NCBI GenBank assembly: GCA_016302505.1
Contig: JAEDNL010000056.1
Coordinates: 1 to 5,511, forward strand
DNA length: 5,511 nucleotides
DNA from: Bacilli bacterium
Lineage (GTDB): Bacteria; Bacillota_I; Bacilli_A; RF39; UBA660
Direction: 5' to 3'
Part shown: positions 1-4,648 of the stretch, piece by piece
How the letters are laid out: each line of letters opens with the position of its first letter
Numbering within the stretch: the stretch's first letter is position 1
The notes under the pieces: generated by a model
Told to the model about the DNA's origin: nothing
What the model saw: the letters and a program-made list of their open reading frames with translations, nothing else
Database searches by the model: none
Position numbers and translations under genes: made by a program

Positions 1-7
1 CACTCAT
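1..7 (-). CDS. 5' tip of a further small phage gene (partial)
   Basis: An ATG on the minus strand at 7-5 directly abuts the TAA of the neighbouring gene (TAAATG). It has a full GGAGGTGG Shine-Dalgarno eight bases upstream. Only Met-Ser and the first base of a third codon are inside the window; the rest lies off the left edge. The start is supported because the same ribosome-binding block precedes the next two genes in the operon (starts at 217 and 430). Nothing can be said about the product. Confidence 0.55.
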
Positions 8-19
8 TTATTCCACCTC
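6..19 (-). repeat. 14-bp translation-start repeat, copy 1 of 3
   Basis: GAGGTGGAATAAAT on the minus strand holds the Shine-Dalgarno, the Val-Glu-stop codons of one gene and the start of the next. Identical copies lie at 216-229 and 434-447, 210 and 218 bp apart. Confidence 0.85.
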
Positions 20-217
20 CTTTAATAAAAATATTAAATCATCCAATATATAATTATATTGTTCTTGTAAATAAATTGATTTTGTTCTTGCTTTATCAAT
101 TACTTCTTTGTATTTTTGATTTTCTTTTAATAAACCTAAACAAGTATTTTTTACTTCATCTAAATCACAACACCAACCTTTTTCAAAAAAACCTATAATA
201 AGTTCTTCTTTAGTCAT
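8..217 (-). CDS. Small phage protein of unknown function, helical
   Basis: A 69-residue protein I do not recognise. The N-terminus carries two adjacent cysteines in a GWCCDLDE stretch (residues 14-21) and a third cysteine at 26. From about residue 20 to the end it is rich in Leu, Lys and Glu with heptad-like spacing, so it is probably helical and may form a coiled coil. There is no signal peptide or membrane segment. The start is fixed by GAGGTGG eight bases upstream, which lies inside the last codons of the preceding gene (TAAATG, no gap). Its own C-terminal codons (Lys-Glu-Val-Glu-stop) in turn form the Shine-Dalgarno of the next gene. It is probably real, as a translationally coupled member of the early operon. 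Confidence 0.75.
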   Translation of the reverse strand: MTKEELIIGFFEKGWCCDLDEVKNTCLGLLKENQKYKEVIDKARTKSIYLQEQYNYILDDLIFLLKEVE

Positions 218-229
218 TTATTCCACCTC
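216..229 (-). repeat. 14-bp translation-start repeat, copy 2 of 3
   Basis: Same 14-mer as at 6-19. It encodes the last Glu-Val-Glu-stop codons of the gene at 218-430 and forms the ribosome-binding site of the gene starting at 217. Confidence 0.85.
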
Positions 230-430
230 TTCCATAGGAATTATTTTTAAATATTCTATTTCGTTCATATCTAATTTTTGTGTCCAATAATGATATTCAT
301 TGTCGTAATATGTTGGTATTATATCTACACCTTTTAAAAGTATATAATTATCTTTAATTTTAATTTCTTCTAAATTATGTCCTCCAACCTTATTACCACT
401 TTTATATTTATATTCATAAAAATATCTCAT
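218..430 (-). CDS. Small phage protein of unknown function, beta-rich and Tyr-rich
   Basis: A 70-residue acidic protein rich in Tyr and Ile with no motif I can name. The alternation of charged and hydrophobic residues (around EIKIKDNYILLK, residues 22-33) suggests short beta strands. There is no membrane segment. Translation starts at 430 behind GGAGGTGG, but the spacer is longer than at its neighbours: AATAAATTAAATG instead of AATAAATG, about five extra bases. Its C-terminus ends Glu-Glu-Val-Glu-stop, because those codons (GAG GTG GAA) double as the Shine-Dalgarno of the gene starting at 217. It sits 17 bases after the membrane protein gene and abuts the following gene. The reading frame and context support a real gene; its role is unknown. 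Confidence 0.75.
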   Translation of the reverse strand: MRYFYEYKYKSGNKVGGHNLEEIKIKDNYILLKGVDIIPTYYDNEYHYWTQKLDMNEIEYLKIIPMEEVE

Positions 431-433
431 TTA

Positions 434-447
434 ATTTATTCCACCTC
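434..447 (-). repeat. 14-bp translation-start repeat, copy 3 of 3
   Basis: Same 14-mer as at 6-19, here outside coding sequence: it lies in the gap after the TAG of the membrane-protein gene. Its TAA triplet is not used as a gene stop, and about five extra bases separate it from the ATG at 430. Keeping the TAA where no gene needs it suggests the block was copied as DNA. Confidence 0.85.
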
Positions 448-651
448 CTACCATTTATAAGTCCACATTAAATATAAAATGTAACTAAATATAAATACTA
501 ACAATAATAAATTGATTATTATTAAATATGCTTTTATATCTTCTTGTTTATCTTTTTTTAATATTCTTAATTGTTCTCTTTCAGTCTTACTTGTAGGGAA
601 TTCTTTTTTTAATTTCCACATTTGATATTTACTTATCTTTTCTGGTTTCAT
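448..651 (-). CDS. Small single-pass membrane protein, phage early region
   Basis: A 67-residue protein with two parts. Residues 1-40 are strongly basic and hydrophilic, while residues about 41-63 form one long hydrophobic segment of Ile, Leu, Phe and Val, followed by only four residues. The positive-inside rule predicts the basic domain in the cytoplasm and the short tail outside. There is no cleavage site, so it is an anchored protein rather than a secreted one. Its ATG overlaps the TGA of the HNH gene (ATGA), and the AGGAGG that drives it is formed by the two Arg codons near the end of that gene. Function is not recognised. Small membrane proteins in phage early operons are sometimes exclusion or host-takeover factors, but nothing in the sequence proves this. 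Confidence 0.78.
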   Translation of the reverse strand: MKPEKISKYQMWKLKKEFPTSKTEREQLRILKKDKQEDIKAYLIIINLLLLVFIFSYILYLMWTYKW

Positions 652-1157
652 TTTATCCTCCTAAAATCTTTGCAAGCCTCTGTATTTTTTGTTATTCTTA
701 TTTTTCTATATCTACAATAATATGTAGGTATTGAATTACCTTTTATTTGCCTTTTTTCTAATAATCTGCAATTTTTACATCTGTCTTTTATTTCTTTTTT
801 CTCTTCTGATATTATAATTCTTTCTCTAAGGCTATTTTTTTTATCATATTTGAGCATTTTCATCAAACTAGATAAATCTATTATGTTTTCTTTTTCAATT
901 AAATATGACCTGCAAAATTGGTTTATTTTATCTCTTAATGAAGTATCTTTGCCATTATCTAATGCTTGATGACATTTAATACATAACATAACTCCATTCT
1001 CTTTGCAGCCTTTTCCACCATGTGCCCTTGATAAGAATATATGTGCTATTTGCAATGCTCCATTATTTCCACAAAAGACACACCTATTATTATCTCTTTT
1101 TTTTATATACTTTCTTGTTTCTTTATCAAACTCACACCATTGACTTCTTATACTCAT
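648..1157 (-). CDS. HNH endonuclease with extra C-terminal four-cysteine module
   Basis: A 169-residue protein. The HNH nuclease core covers about residues 15-70. CVFCG (Cys26, Cys29) and LCIKCH (Cys59, Cys62) form the zinc ribbon. The catalytic signature is AH at 38-39, Asn54 in the KENGVMLC stretch, and His63. This is the usual bacterial and phage HNH pattern of a metal-dependent DNA nuclease that nicks or cuts duplex DNA. After a basic helical linker (about 75-120) comes a second cysteine set, Cys127-x2-Cys130, Cys148 and Cys162, which looks like another zinc site. The gene starts at TAATG with GAGG seven bases upstream, overlapping the HTH gene by one base, and ends in ATGA overlapping the membrane-protein gene. 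A phage terminase-associated HNH is less likely because no packaging genes are near. It could serve recombination or replication, or be a homing-type nuclease. Confidence 0.93.
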   Translation of the reverse strand: MSIRSQWCEFDKETRKYIKKRDNNRCVFCGNNGALQIAHIFLSRAHGGKGCKENGVMLCIKCHQALDNGKDTSLRDKINQFCRSYLIEKENIIDLSSLMKMLKYDKKNSLRERIIISEEKKEIKDRCKNCRLLEKRQIKGNSIPTYYCRYRKIRITKNTEACKDFRRIK

Positions 1158-1357
1158 TATCTTGCCTCTTCAAAAAAGTCTTTTATTTCAGCATTATTAT
1201 CTATGCTTTTTGTTATAGCATATGCTGTTGTTTTTTTGCATAATGTTGCTTGATTATATATACTATTCATATACTGCCTAGTTATTCCAACTTCTTCTGC
1301 TATTTTTGCTTGATTTAATTTTATTTTATCAAACTTTTCTTTTTTAAATCTATACAT
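1157..1357 (-). CDS. Small Cro/XRE-like helix-turn-helix DNA-binding protein
   Basis: A 66-residue protein that is essentially one lambda-repressor-like DNA-binding domain. The helix-turn-helix is readable as QAKIAEEVGITRQYMNSIYN (residues 16-35): AKIAEEVG is helix 2, GIT the turn, and RQYMNSIY the recognition helix. The following CKKTTAYAITKSI (40-52) matches the later helices of the XRE fold. It is the size of Cro rather than CI and has no oligomerisation or cleavage domain. It overlaps the upstream winged-helix gene by eight bases, has AAAGGAAG upstream of its ATG, and shares a TAATG with the HNH gene. It probably binds a phage operator to tune the operon; its target site cannot be assigned from the sequence. 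Confidence 0.82.
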   Translation of the reverse strand: MYRFKKEKFDKIKLNQAKIAEEVGITRQYMNSIYNQATLCKKTTAYAITKSIDNNAEIKDFFEEAR

Positions 1358-1580
1358 CTTCTTCTTCCTTTCTCTTTAGAATATACTTTTTAAAACTGCA
1401 AGTCTTACCATAAATATTCTTTTTTGTTACCCATTCTTCATCAAACTCTATTCCATACTTATTTTTTATGTCGAATATTCTAGCACTTAACCTAGTTATA
1501 AATAATTTTGAATAACTTTCATAAGTAGTTATGCTCCCATGTTCATTTAGATATTTAATTATCATTTCATTTTGTGTCAT
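1350..1580 (-). CDS. Small winged-helix DNA-binding protein, phage type
   Basis: A 76-residue basic protein. Residues 1-45 carry a winged-helix pattern: MTQNEMIIKYLNEHGSITTY begins with helix 1 (about 3-13), GSITTYESY leads into helix 2, and ITRLSARIFDIKNKYG (28-43) is the recognition helix. This last motif, R-L-(S/A)-A-R-I-x-D-(I/L)-K, is typical of short phage helix-turn-helix proteins that databases often place in an HTH_39-like family; I give that family name from memory. A basic tail (about 52-73) could be the wing and extra DNA contacts. The start shares TAATG with the 57-residue gene before it and has AAAGGAG about eleven bases upstream. A role as regulator or replication accessory is plausible but not shown. 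Confidence 0.78.
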   Translation of the reverse strand: MTQNEMIIKYLNEHGSITTYESYSKLFITRLSARIFDIKNKYGIEFDEEWVTKKNIYGKTCSFKKYILKRKEEEDV

Positions 1581-1753
1581 TATATTTTGTTCTCCTTTTC
1601 TAAATATTCTTTTATTTTAGGGTCATATTCTGATAATATTTTCAATGCTGTTTGATAATTATTATAAAGAATTTTATTTTCTTTTTTTGTTTTGATTAAT
1701 TCATACACTAAAGCCAACATATTGAATATACTTAATATAATTAATTCTTTCAT
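1580..1753 (-). CDS. 57-residue small protein of unknown function
   Basis: A short open frame filling the gap between the nuclease and winged-helix genes. From ATG at 1753 it encodes 57 residues; an in-frame ATG just before it (1756) would give 58. GGAGG lies seven bases before the second ATG but only four before the first, so I prefer 1753. Both versions overlap the nuclease TGA (ATGATGA), and the stop makes TAATG with the next gene. Residues about 4-20 (LIILSIFNMLALVYELI) are hydrophobic and could be an amphipathic helix or a short membrane anchor. The remainder is charged and helical (YNNYQTALKILSEYDPK, then a Glu/Lys tail). No family is recognised. The evidence is the good Shine-Dalgarno, coupling at both ends and lack of any other occupant. 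Confidence 0.7.
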   Translation of the reverse strand: MKELIILSIFNMLALVYELIKTKKENKILYNNYQTALKILSEYDPKIKEYLEKENKI

Positions 1754-2343
1754 CATTTTTCCTCCAAATATTCTTTTACTAATTTCATTGCCATTTCTTC
1801 ATTTACTGGCAATTTATAAAACTTTCTTTTTTCTTCTCTTAAATGTGTACCACTTACAAATGATAATGATATATGGTAAGTTTGTTCATAGGCTATCTTA
1901 TAAAGGTTAGTCTGATATGCTAAATATTCTTTATCTAATACCGATGTTCTTTTAAAATCATTTACCCCTCTTTCACCATTAATTTCTATTATCTGGTCTA
2001 ATCTACCTACTGCTACTGGAACATCATCTAGAAACAAGATTACTGGTATCTCCGAGGCTATTACTTGCCATTTATAATGTTTCTTTAAGAATATGTAATT
2101 TTGAAGTTCTCTATTATTAAGGTCATTTACGCCATCTTCTTCATAATCTTGAATTGCTTGGTGCATATTAGTACCTTTTTGACTTGCTACTTCAAGTATT
2201 CTTTCATCTACCCCTTGATACTTATTTCCAAATTTCTTTTTTAATATTGTTGTTATAGAGGGAAGAATAATTCCATTAACTAAATATGTATGACTATCTT
2301 CCCAATATTCTATAACATAATTACCTATAGTCCAAGTTTGCAT
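1753..2343 (-). CDS. PD-(D/E)XK exonuclease, RecB/Cas4-like, partner of ERF
   Basis: A 196-residue nuclease of the PD-(D/E)XK superfamily. The motifs appear in family order: GTNMHQAIQDYEE (57-69) supplies the conserved His61 helix; SEIPV (97-101) is the conserved acidic strand; VGRLDQI (112-118) gives catalytic Asp116; VNDFKRT (127-133) gives the (D/E)XK pair Asp129 and Lys131; and YQTNLYKIAYE (143-153) is the QxxxY helix common to RecB and Cas4 nucleases. Such enzymes resect duplex DNA ends with magnesium to expose single strands. Placed two genes after the ERF annealing protein, it is the likely Exo half of an Exo/Beta-like recombination pair. Its ATG overlaps the previous stop (TAATG) and has no recognisable Shine-Dalgarno, so it probably depends on reinitiation. 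It ends in two consecutive in-frame TGA codons. Confidence 0.88.
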   Translation of the reverse strand: MQTWTIGNYVIEYWEDSHTYLVNGIILPSITTILKKKFGNKYQGVDERILEVASQKGTNMHQAIQDYEEDGVNDLNNRELQNYIFLKKHYKWQVIASEIPVILFLDDVPVAVGRLDQIIEINGERGVNDFKRTSVLDKEYLAYQTNLYKIAYEQTYHISLSFVSGTHLREEKRKFYKLPVNEEMAMKLVKEYLEEK

Positions 2344-2657
2344 TATTTAATCTTGATTAATAATGAACTTTTAACAGGTGTAAACTCTACATAAGTATCA
2401 TATAAATCAGGTAAATCTTTCTTGAACTTTGCTGTTCTAAATGTTTCTCTTTCTGTTGGTGCTTTGTAAGTAATACTAATATTTTCATTTTCTAATTTTA
2501 AAATATTTTTATCTTCCATTTCTTTTAATAAGATTTCTCTTATCTTTTCTTTTTTCTCTTTTAATTCTTTTTCTTCTTCATCAATTAATCTTAATTCTGA
2601 TATAATTGTATCTGTTAATTGATAATTATCTTCTTTTTTTACTATTAAATCGTTCAT
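2343..2657 (-). CDS. Coiled-coil phage recombination-region protein, unknown function
   Basis: A 104-residue protein found here between the annealing protein and the nuclease. Residues about 14-50 are a highly charged Glu/Lys helix with Leu and Ile at heptad spacing (LIDEEEKELKEKKEKI), a confident coiled coil. Residues about 55-104 look like a small beta-containing domain: ENISITYKAPTERETF, then LPDLYDTYVEFTPVKSSLLIK. I recall similar small proteins in Firmicutes phage recombination clusters, loosely like the Gp157 or Gam-type layout of a helical arm plus C-terminal domain, but cannot name a family. The AGGAGG for its start is built from the last codons of ERF (Lys-Lys-Glu-Asp-Asn-stop), and both ends form TAATG junctions. 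Modulation of a nuclease is a guess from context only. Confidence 0.82.
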   Translation of the reverse strand: MNDLIVKKEDNYQLTDTIISELRLIDEEEKELKEKKEKIREILLKEMEDKNILKLENENISITYKAPTERETFRTAKFKKDLPDLYDTYVEFTPVKSSLLIKIK

Positions 2658-3238
2658 TAATTGTCCTCCTTTTTTGCAAATAGTTTACTTAATATTTCAC
2701 TTGCTTTATTAATAGACATATCTTCTAACTTTTCAATATTATTTACTTCTAATAATTTTGTTAAATTTTCGCCTTGATAATATTTTTGTATAAGTTCTAT
2801 TTGCTTAGGGCTTGCCTTTTTATCTTCTTTTTCTTCTTTACTTTGAATATTAGTAGTATCACTATCTTTATTATCATCTATTCCAAATAAACCATTTAAA
2901 GCATATTTTCTAGCATAACTACTACTTGCTCCAGTTATTTGACTTCCATCCATTCCTTTTTTTGTTTCTTCTTCTCTTGCATAAGCACTATTACTTATAG
3001 TTGCCTCACTTTCGGTATCTATAAGTGTTGCTGTTGCTTTTATGTAGTATCTATTTCCTATATATTGAAGTTCATCGCTTATTGTTAATACTACCTTTTC
3101 TTTTCTTAATAGAGGTTTTACCGCCTCTAATATGTCCTCACAACTTCTGTAAGCATATTTACCAAAATCATTGTATTGTCCTTTTGGTGCTTTTAATTCT
3201 TGTTGAATATTCATTAATTTAATATTTATTTCTTTCAT
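2657..3238 (-). CDS. erf: ERF-family single-strand DNA annealing protein
   Basis: A 193-residue recombinase of the ERF superfamily (P22 Erf-like), which anneals complementary single strands for phage recombination and genome circularisation. Diagnostic segments are FGKYAYRSCEDILEAVKPLL (25-44), the aromatic/charged segment and helix typical of the N-terminus, and GSQITGASSSYARKYALNGL (98-117) followed by FGIDDNKDSD (118-127), the most conserved block. Residues about 142-187 (ASPKQIELIQKYY onward) form a separate small helical C-terminal domain after a charged linker, as often seen in Firmicutes phage ERF proteins. AAAGGAG lies about ten bases before the ATG. It follows SSB by 24 bases and shares TAATG with the coiled-coil gene. 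The symbol follows the family name. Confidence 0.95.
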   Translation of the reverse strand: MKEINIKLMNIQQELKAPKGQYNDFGKYAYRSCEDILEAVKPLLRKEKVVLTISDELQYIGNRYYIKATATLIDTESEATISNSAYAREEETKKGMDGSQITGASSSYARKYALNGLFGIDDNKDSDTTNIQSKEEKEDKKASPKQIELIQKYYQGENLTKLLEVNNIEKLEDMSINKASEILSKLFAKKEDN

Positions 3239-3262
3239 TTTCTTTGTTCTCCTTTTCTTTTT

Positions 3263-3565
3263 TTATTTGTGCGATTTACTTGATAAAAATGTAATTTTTT
3301 CAGCATGGACTTCTAAATCTTTATCTTTTAATCTTTGTAAATTTCCTCTTACACCTACAATATCACCTTGTTTACAATATTCAATAAAACTTTCAGCAAC
3401 TTTATTAATTAACACAACATCTATAAAATCTGTATCATATTCTCCATTTATATTTTTATAACTTCTTGGTGTTGCTAAAGTGATTTTTGAATATACTTTA
3501 TCTCCTCTTTCTTCTAATATAGGCTTATTAGTCAATCTTCCAACTAATATAACTTGATTTACCAT
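3263..3565 (-). CDS. ssb: Single-stranded DNA-binding protein, short form without acidic tail
   Basis: This is a bacterial-type SSB with one OB-fold. From the chosen start it is 100 residues: MVNQVILVGRLT opens the fold, followed by KITLATPRSYKN, YDTDFIDVVLINKVAESF, and CKQGDIVGVRGNLQ. These are the standard SSB signatures for wrapping single-stranded DNA as a tetramer. An in-frame ATG six codons upstream (3583) is rejected because it has no Shine-Dalgarno and would sit only about four bases after the predicted transcription start; AAAGGAG lies eight bases before 3565. The protein ends ITFLSSKSHK directly after the OB-fold. The disordered linker and acidic DDDIPF-type tip of cellular SSB, which recruits repair partners, are absent. 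It is the first gene behind the consensus promoter and precedes ERF, its likely functional partner. Confidence 0.95.
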   Translation of the reverse strand: MVNQVILVGRLTNKPILEERGDKVYSKITLATPRSYKNINGEYDTDFIDVVLINKVAESFIEYCKQGDIVGVRGNLQRLKDKDLEVHAEKITFLSSKSHK

Positions 3566-3593
3566 TTTCTTTTCTCCTTTCATTTACATATTA

Positions 3594-3622
3594 ATTATAC
3601 ATCTTATTTTAATTTTTGTCAA
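3594..3622 (-). promoter_or_regulatory. Consensus sigma-70 promoter for the ssb-erf operon
   Basis: On the minus strand TTGACA (3622-3617) is followed by exactly 17 bases and TATAAT (3599-3594), a perfect match to the housekeeping consensus at both boxes and spacing. Transcription should start near 3587, giving a leader of about 21 bases before the ssb ATG at 3565. It lies in the 72-base gap after the initiator gene, so the recombination genes can be expressed independently of the upstream operon. No palindrome is seen in the spacer. Confidence 0.88.
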
Positions 3623-3637
3623 CTATATTTTACATTT

Positions 3638-4432
3638 TTATTTAAAATCTTTTAATAATTTTTCCATTTCGTTATTTTCATTAATTTCTACTTCTTCTTT
3701 TTTTACATCAACATCAAACCATTCGGGCGTATAATCTGTTTTTTTACTTATTTTTTTATCTCTATGTCTTTTAGTTTCTTCTTGTGCTTGGCTTACACTT
3801 TTAATTCCTAATTTTTGCCAATTATAAATTATAGCATCTATATAATTAATAGTATAAGCACCATTTAATATAGCAACTTTAACTGCATATCTAGTAAGTT
3901 CATTATCTTCCCACTCTCTTGCCTTTTCAATTTCGGTAGTCGATAAGGCTCTTCCTAATTCTTTTTGCAAGAAGTCATAAATTGTGTCTTGTTTTTTTTG
4001 CCCTATACACTCTACTATACTATTCTCTTCTATACTATTCTCTTCTATACTATTCTCTTCTCGGTTGCCAATTGGTATACCAAAGTCTTTTTTTAGTTCA
4101 TACTCTTCATTTTCTTCTATAGTTAGTAATGATTTTTCTTTCAAATATTTTGTTTGATGGTATCTATCTTTTCTTAAATAATTATTAATTCTCCAATGCT
4201 TAATTACTATAACACCTGTTTCAAATGGTATTATAAATCTTTTTGCTATTAATAATTTCAAATCATCTTCTTTTTTTCCTGTCATTCGCATTATTGATTT
4301 CCAATTATCGACAAATCCATCATCATCAGCCTCCATAGACAAATGAAAATATAAGTTTTGAGTACTATCAGGCATTTCTAAGAAATTATCATTATTAGTT
4401 ATTGTTTTGTCAAACATTCTTTTTTGTGCCAT
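3638..4432 (-). CDS. DnaD-like phage replication initiator (replisome organiser)
   Basis: A 264-residue protein with the two-domain plan of phage replisome organisers. Residues 1-105 (MAQKRMFDKTITNNDNFLEM onward, with GFVDNWKSIMRMTG and IKHWRINNYLRKDRYH) match the winged-helix N-terminal domain usual in these initiators. Residues 125-139 are three copies of Glu-Glu-Asn-Ser-Ile in a flexible linker. Residues about 149-213 are a DnaD domain (IYDFLQKELGRALSTTEIEK); its last helix has Tyr197, Ile201 and Trp205, the YxxxIxxxW motif known for DNA binding in DnaD. The C-terminus is charged and disordered. Such proteins bind the phage origin and help load host helicase. The AAGGAGG for its start comes from the last codons of the AbrB-like gene, with TAATG coupling. 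No helicase or loader gene follows; host proteins probably supply them. Confidence 0.9.
   Translation of the reverse strand: MAQKRMFDKTITNNDNFLEMPDSTQNLYFHLSMEADDDGFVDNWKSIMRMTGKKEDDLKLLIAKRFIIPFETGVIVIKHWRINNYLRKDRYHQTKYLKEKSLLTIEENEEYELKKDFGIPIGNREENSIEENSIEENSIVECIGQKKQDTIYDFLQKELGRALSTTEIEKAREWEDNELTRYAVKVAILNGAYTINYIDAIIYNWQKLGIKSVSQAQEETKRHRDKKISKKTDYTPEWFDVDVKKEEVEINENNEMEKLLKDFK
4016..4060 (-). repeat. Three perfect 15-bp tandem repeats in initiator gene, candidate iterons
   Basis: The unit on the minus strand is GAAGAGAATAGTATA, present three times without a mismatch or gap (4060-4046, 4045-4031, 4030-4016). Being 15 bp, it stays in frame and encodes Glu-Glu-Asn-Ser-Ile three times in the linker between the winged-helix and DnaD domains. 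Perfect DNA identity, not just protein identity, suggests either recent expansion or selection on the DNA itself. Lambda O and several Firmicutes phage initiators bind direct repeats inside their own gene, so this is a candidate origin. It could also be a simple linker expansion. Confidence 0.9.
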
Positions 4433-4590
4433 TATTTTTCCTCCTTTTTAACTGGTAATAATTTTATAGTTTCATCATCATAGAACTCTAAATAGAATTC
4501 ATTGCCATATTTATTAATTAGAAATTGTGGTATTATAATTCTATTTTTGGTCTTATCTGCTTTCTTCATAAATCTAAATAATAATTTCAT
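4432..4590 (-). CDS. Small AbrB/SpoVT-like (swapped-hairpin) DNA-binding protein
   Basis: A 52-residue protein starting at ATG 4590 behind AGGTGAG. The pattern FMKKADKTKNRIIIPQFLI (residues 7-25) followed by NEFYLEFYDDETIKLLPV (30-47) matches the AbrB/MazE/SpoVT layout: basic strand, R-x-x-I-P, short helix, then two strands ending near Leu-Pro. That fold dimerises and binds DNA as a transition-state regulator or antitoxin. No toxin gene accompanies it, so an antitoxin role is unlikely. It is the first gene behind a promoter whose spacer holds a perfect palindrome, so autoregulation or control of the initiator is a reasonable inference. Its C-terminal codons (Lys-Lys-Glu-Glu-Lys-stop) provide the initiator's Shine-Dalgarno, with TAATG coupling. 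The family call rests on pattern alone. Confidence 0.65.
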   Translation of the reverse strand: MKLLFRFMKKADKTKNRIIIPQFLINKYGNEFYLEFYDDETIKLLPVKKEEK

Positions 4591-4619
4591 TTTCTCACCT
4601 ACCTTTCTTATCTAACTCA

Positions 4620-4648
4620 ATTGTACCACCTTTAAAGGTACTTGTCAA
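4620..4648 (-). promoter_or_regulatory. Near-consensus sigma-70 promoter for the AbrB-like/initiator operon
   Basis: TTGACA (4648-4643), a 17-base spacer and TACAAT (4625-4620), one mismatch from consensus. Transcription should start near 4613, leaving about 22 bases before the ATG at 4590, enough for the AGGTGAG ribosome-binding site. It sits in the 110-base gap after the methyltransferase stop and would drive the AbrB-like protein and the DnaD-like initiator. The spacer is occupied by a palindrome, so the promoter is probably repressible, unlike the ssb promoter. Confidence 0.85.
4623..4641. promoter_or_regulatory. Palindromic operator candidate inside the promoter spacer
   Basis: The core ACCTTTAAAGGT (4628-4639) is a perfect 12-bp palindrome. 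It is nested in a wider inverted repeat GTACC (4623-4627) and GGTAC (4637-4641). It fills the space between the -35 and -10 boxes, and the wider arms touch the -10. A repressor bound here would block RNA polymerase. Candidate binders are the AbrB-like protein encoded directly behind it, the Cro-like protein at 1157-1357, or a repressor outside the window. Its relatively GC-rich arms stand out from the surroundings. Confidence 0.7.

Noticed and set aside
1022..1253. Plus-strand open frames opposite the HNH and HTH genes
   Set aside because: They are rich in Phe, Tyr and Leu, typical of the reverse strand of AT-rich coding DNA, lack ribosome-binding sites and overlap well-supported genes.
1692..1910. 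Plus-strand frame resembling a membrane protein
   Set aside because: Its hydrophobicity is the mirror of Lys/Glu-rich codons on the other strand. It overlaps the end of the nuclease and the 57-residue gene and has no credible start region.
3025..3461. Plus-strand frames opposite ERF and SSB
   Set aside because: They lie opposite two of the best identified genes and show no motif or Shine-Dalgarno.
3566..3583. Upstream ATG at 3583 as the ssb start
   Set aside because: It has no ribosome-binding site, lies about four bases after the predicted transcription start, and the extra residues are encoded by the AAAGGAG of the better start at 3565.
4432..4590. AbrB-like gene as the antitoxin of a toxin-antitoxin pair
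   Set aside because: The coupled gene is the 264-residue initiator, not a toxin such as MazF or VapC, and no small toxin frame is adjacent.
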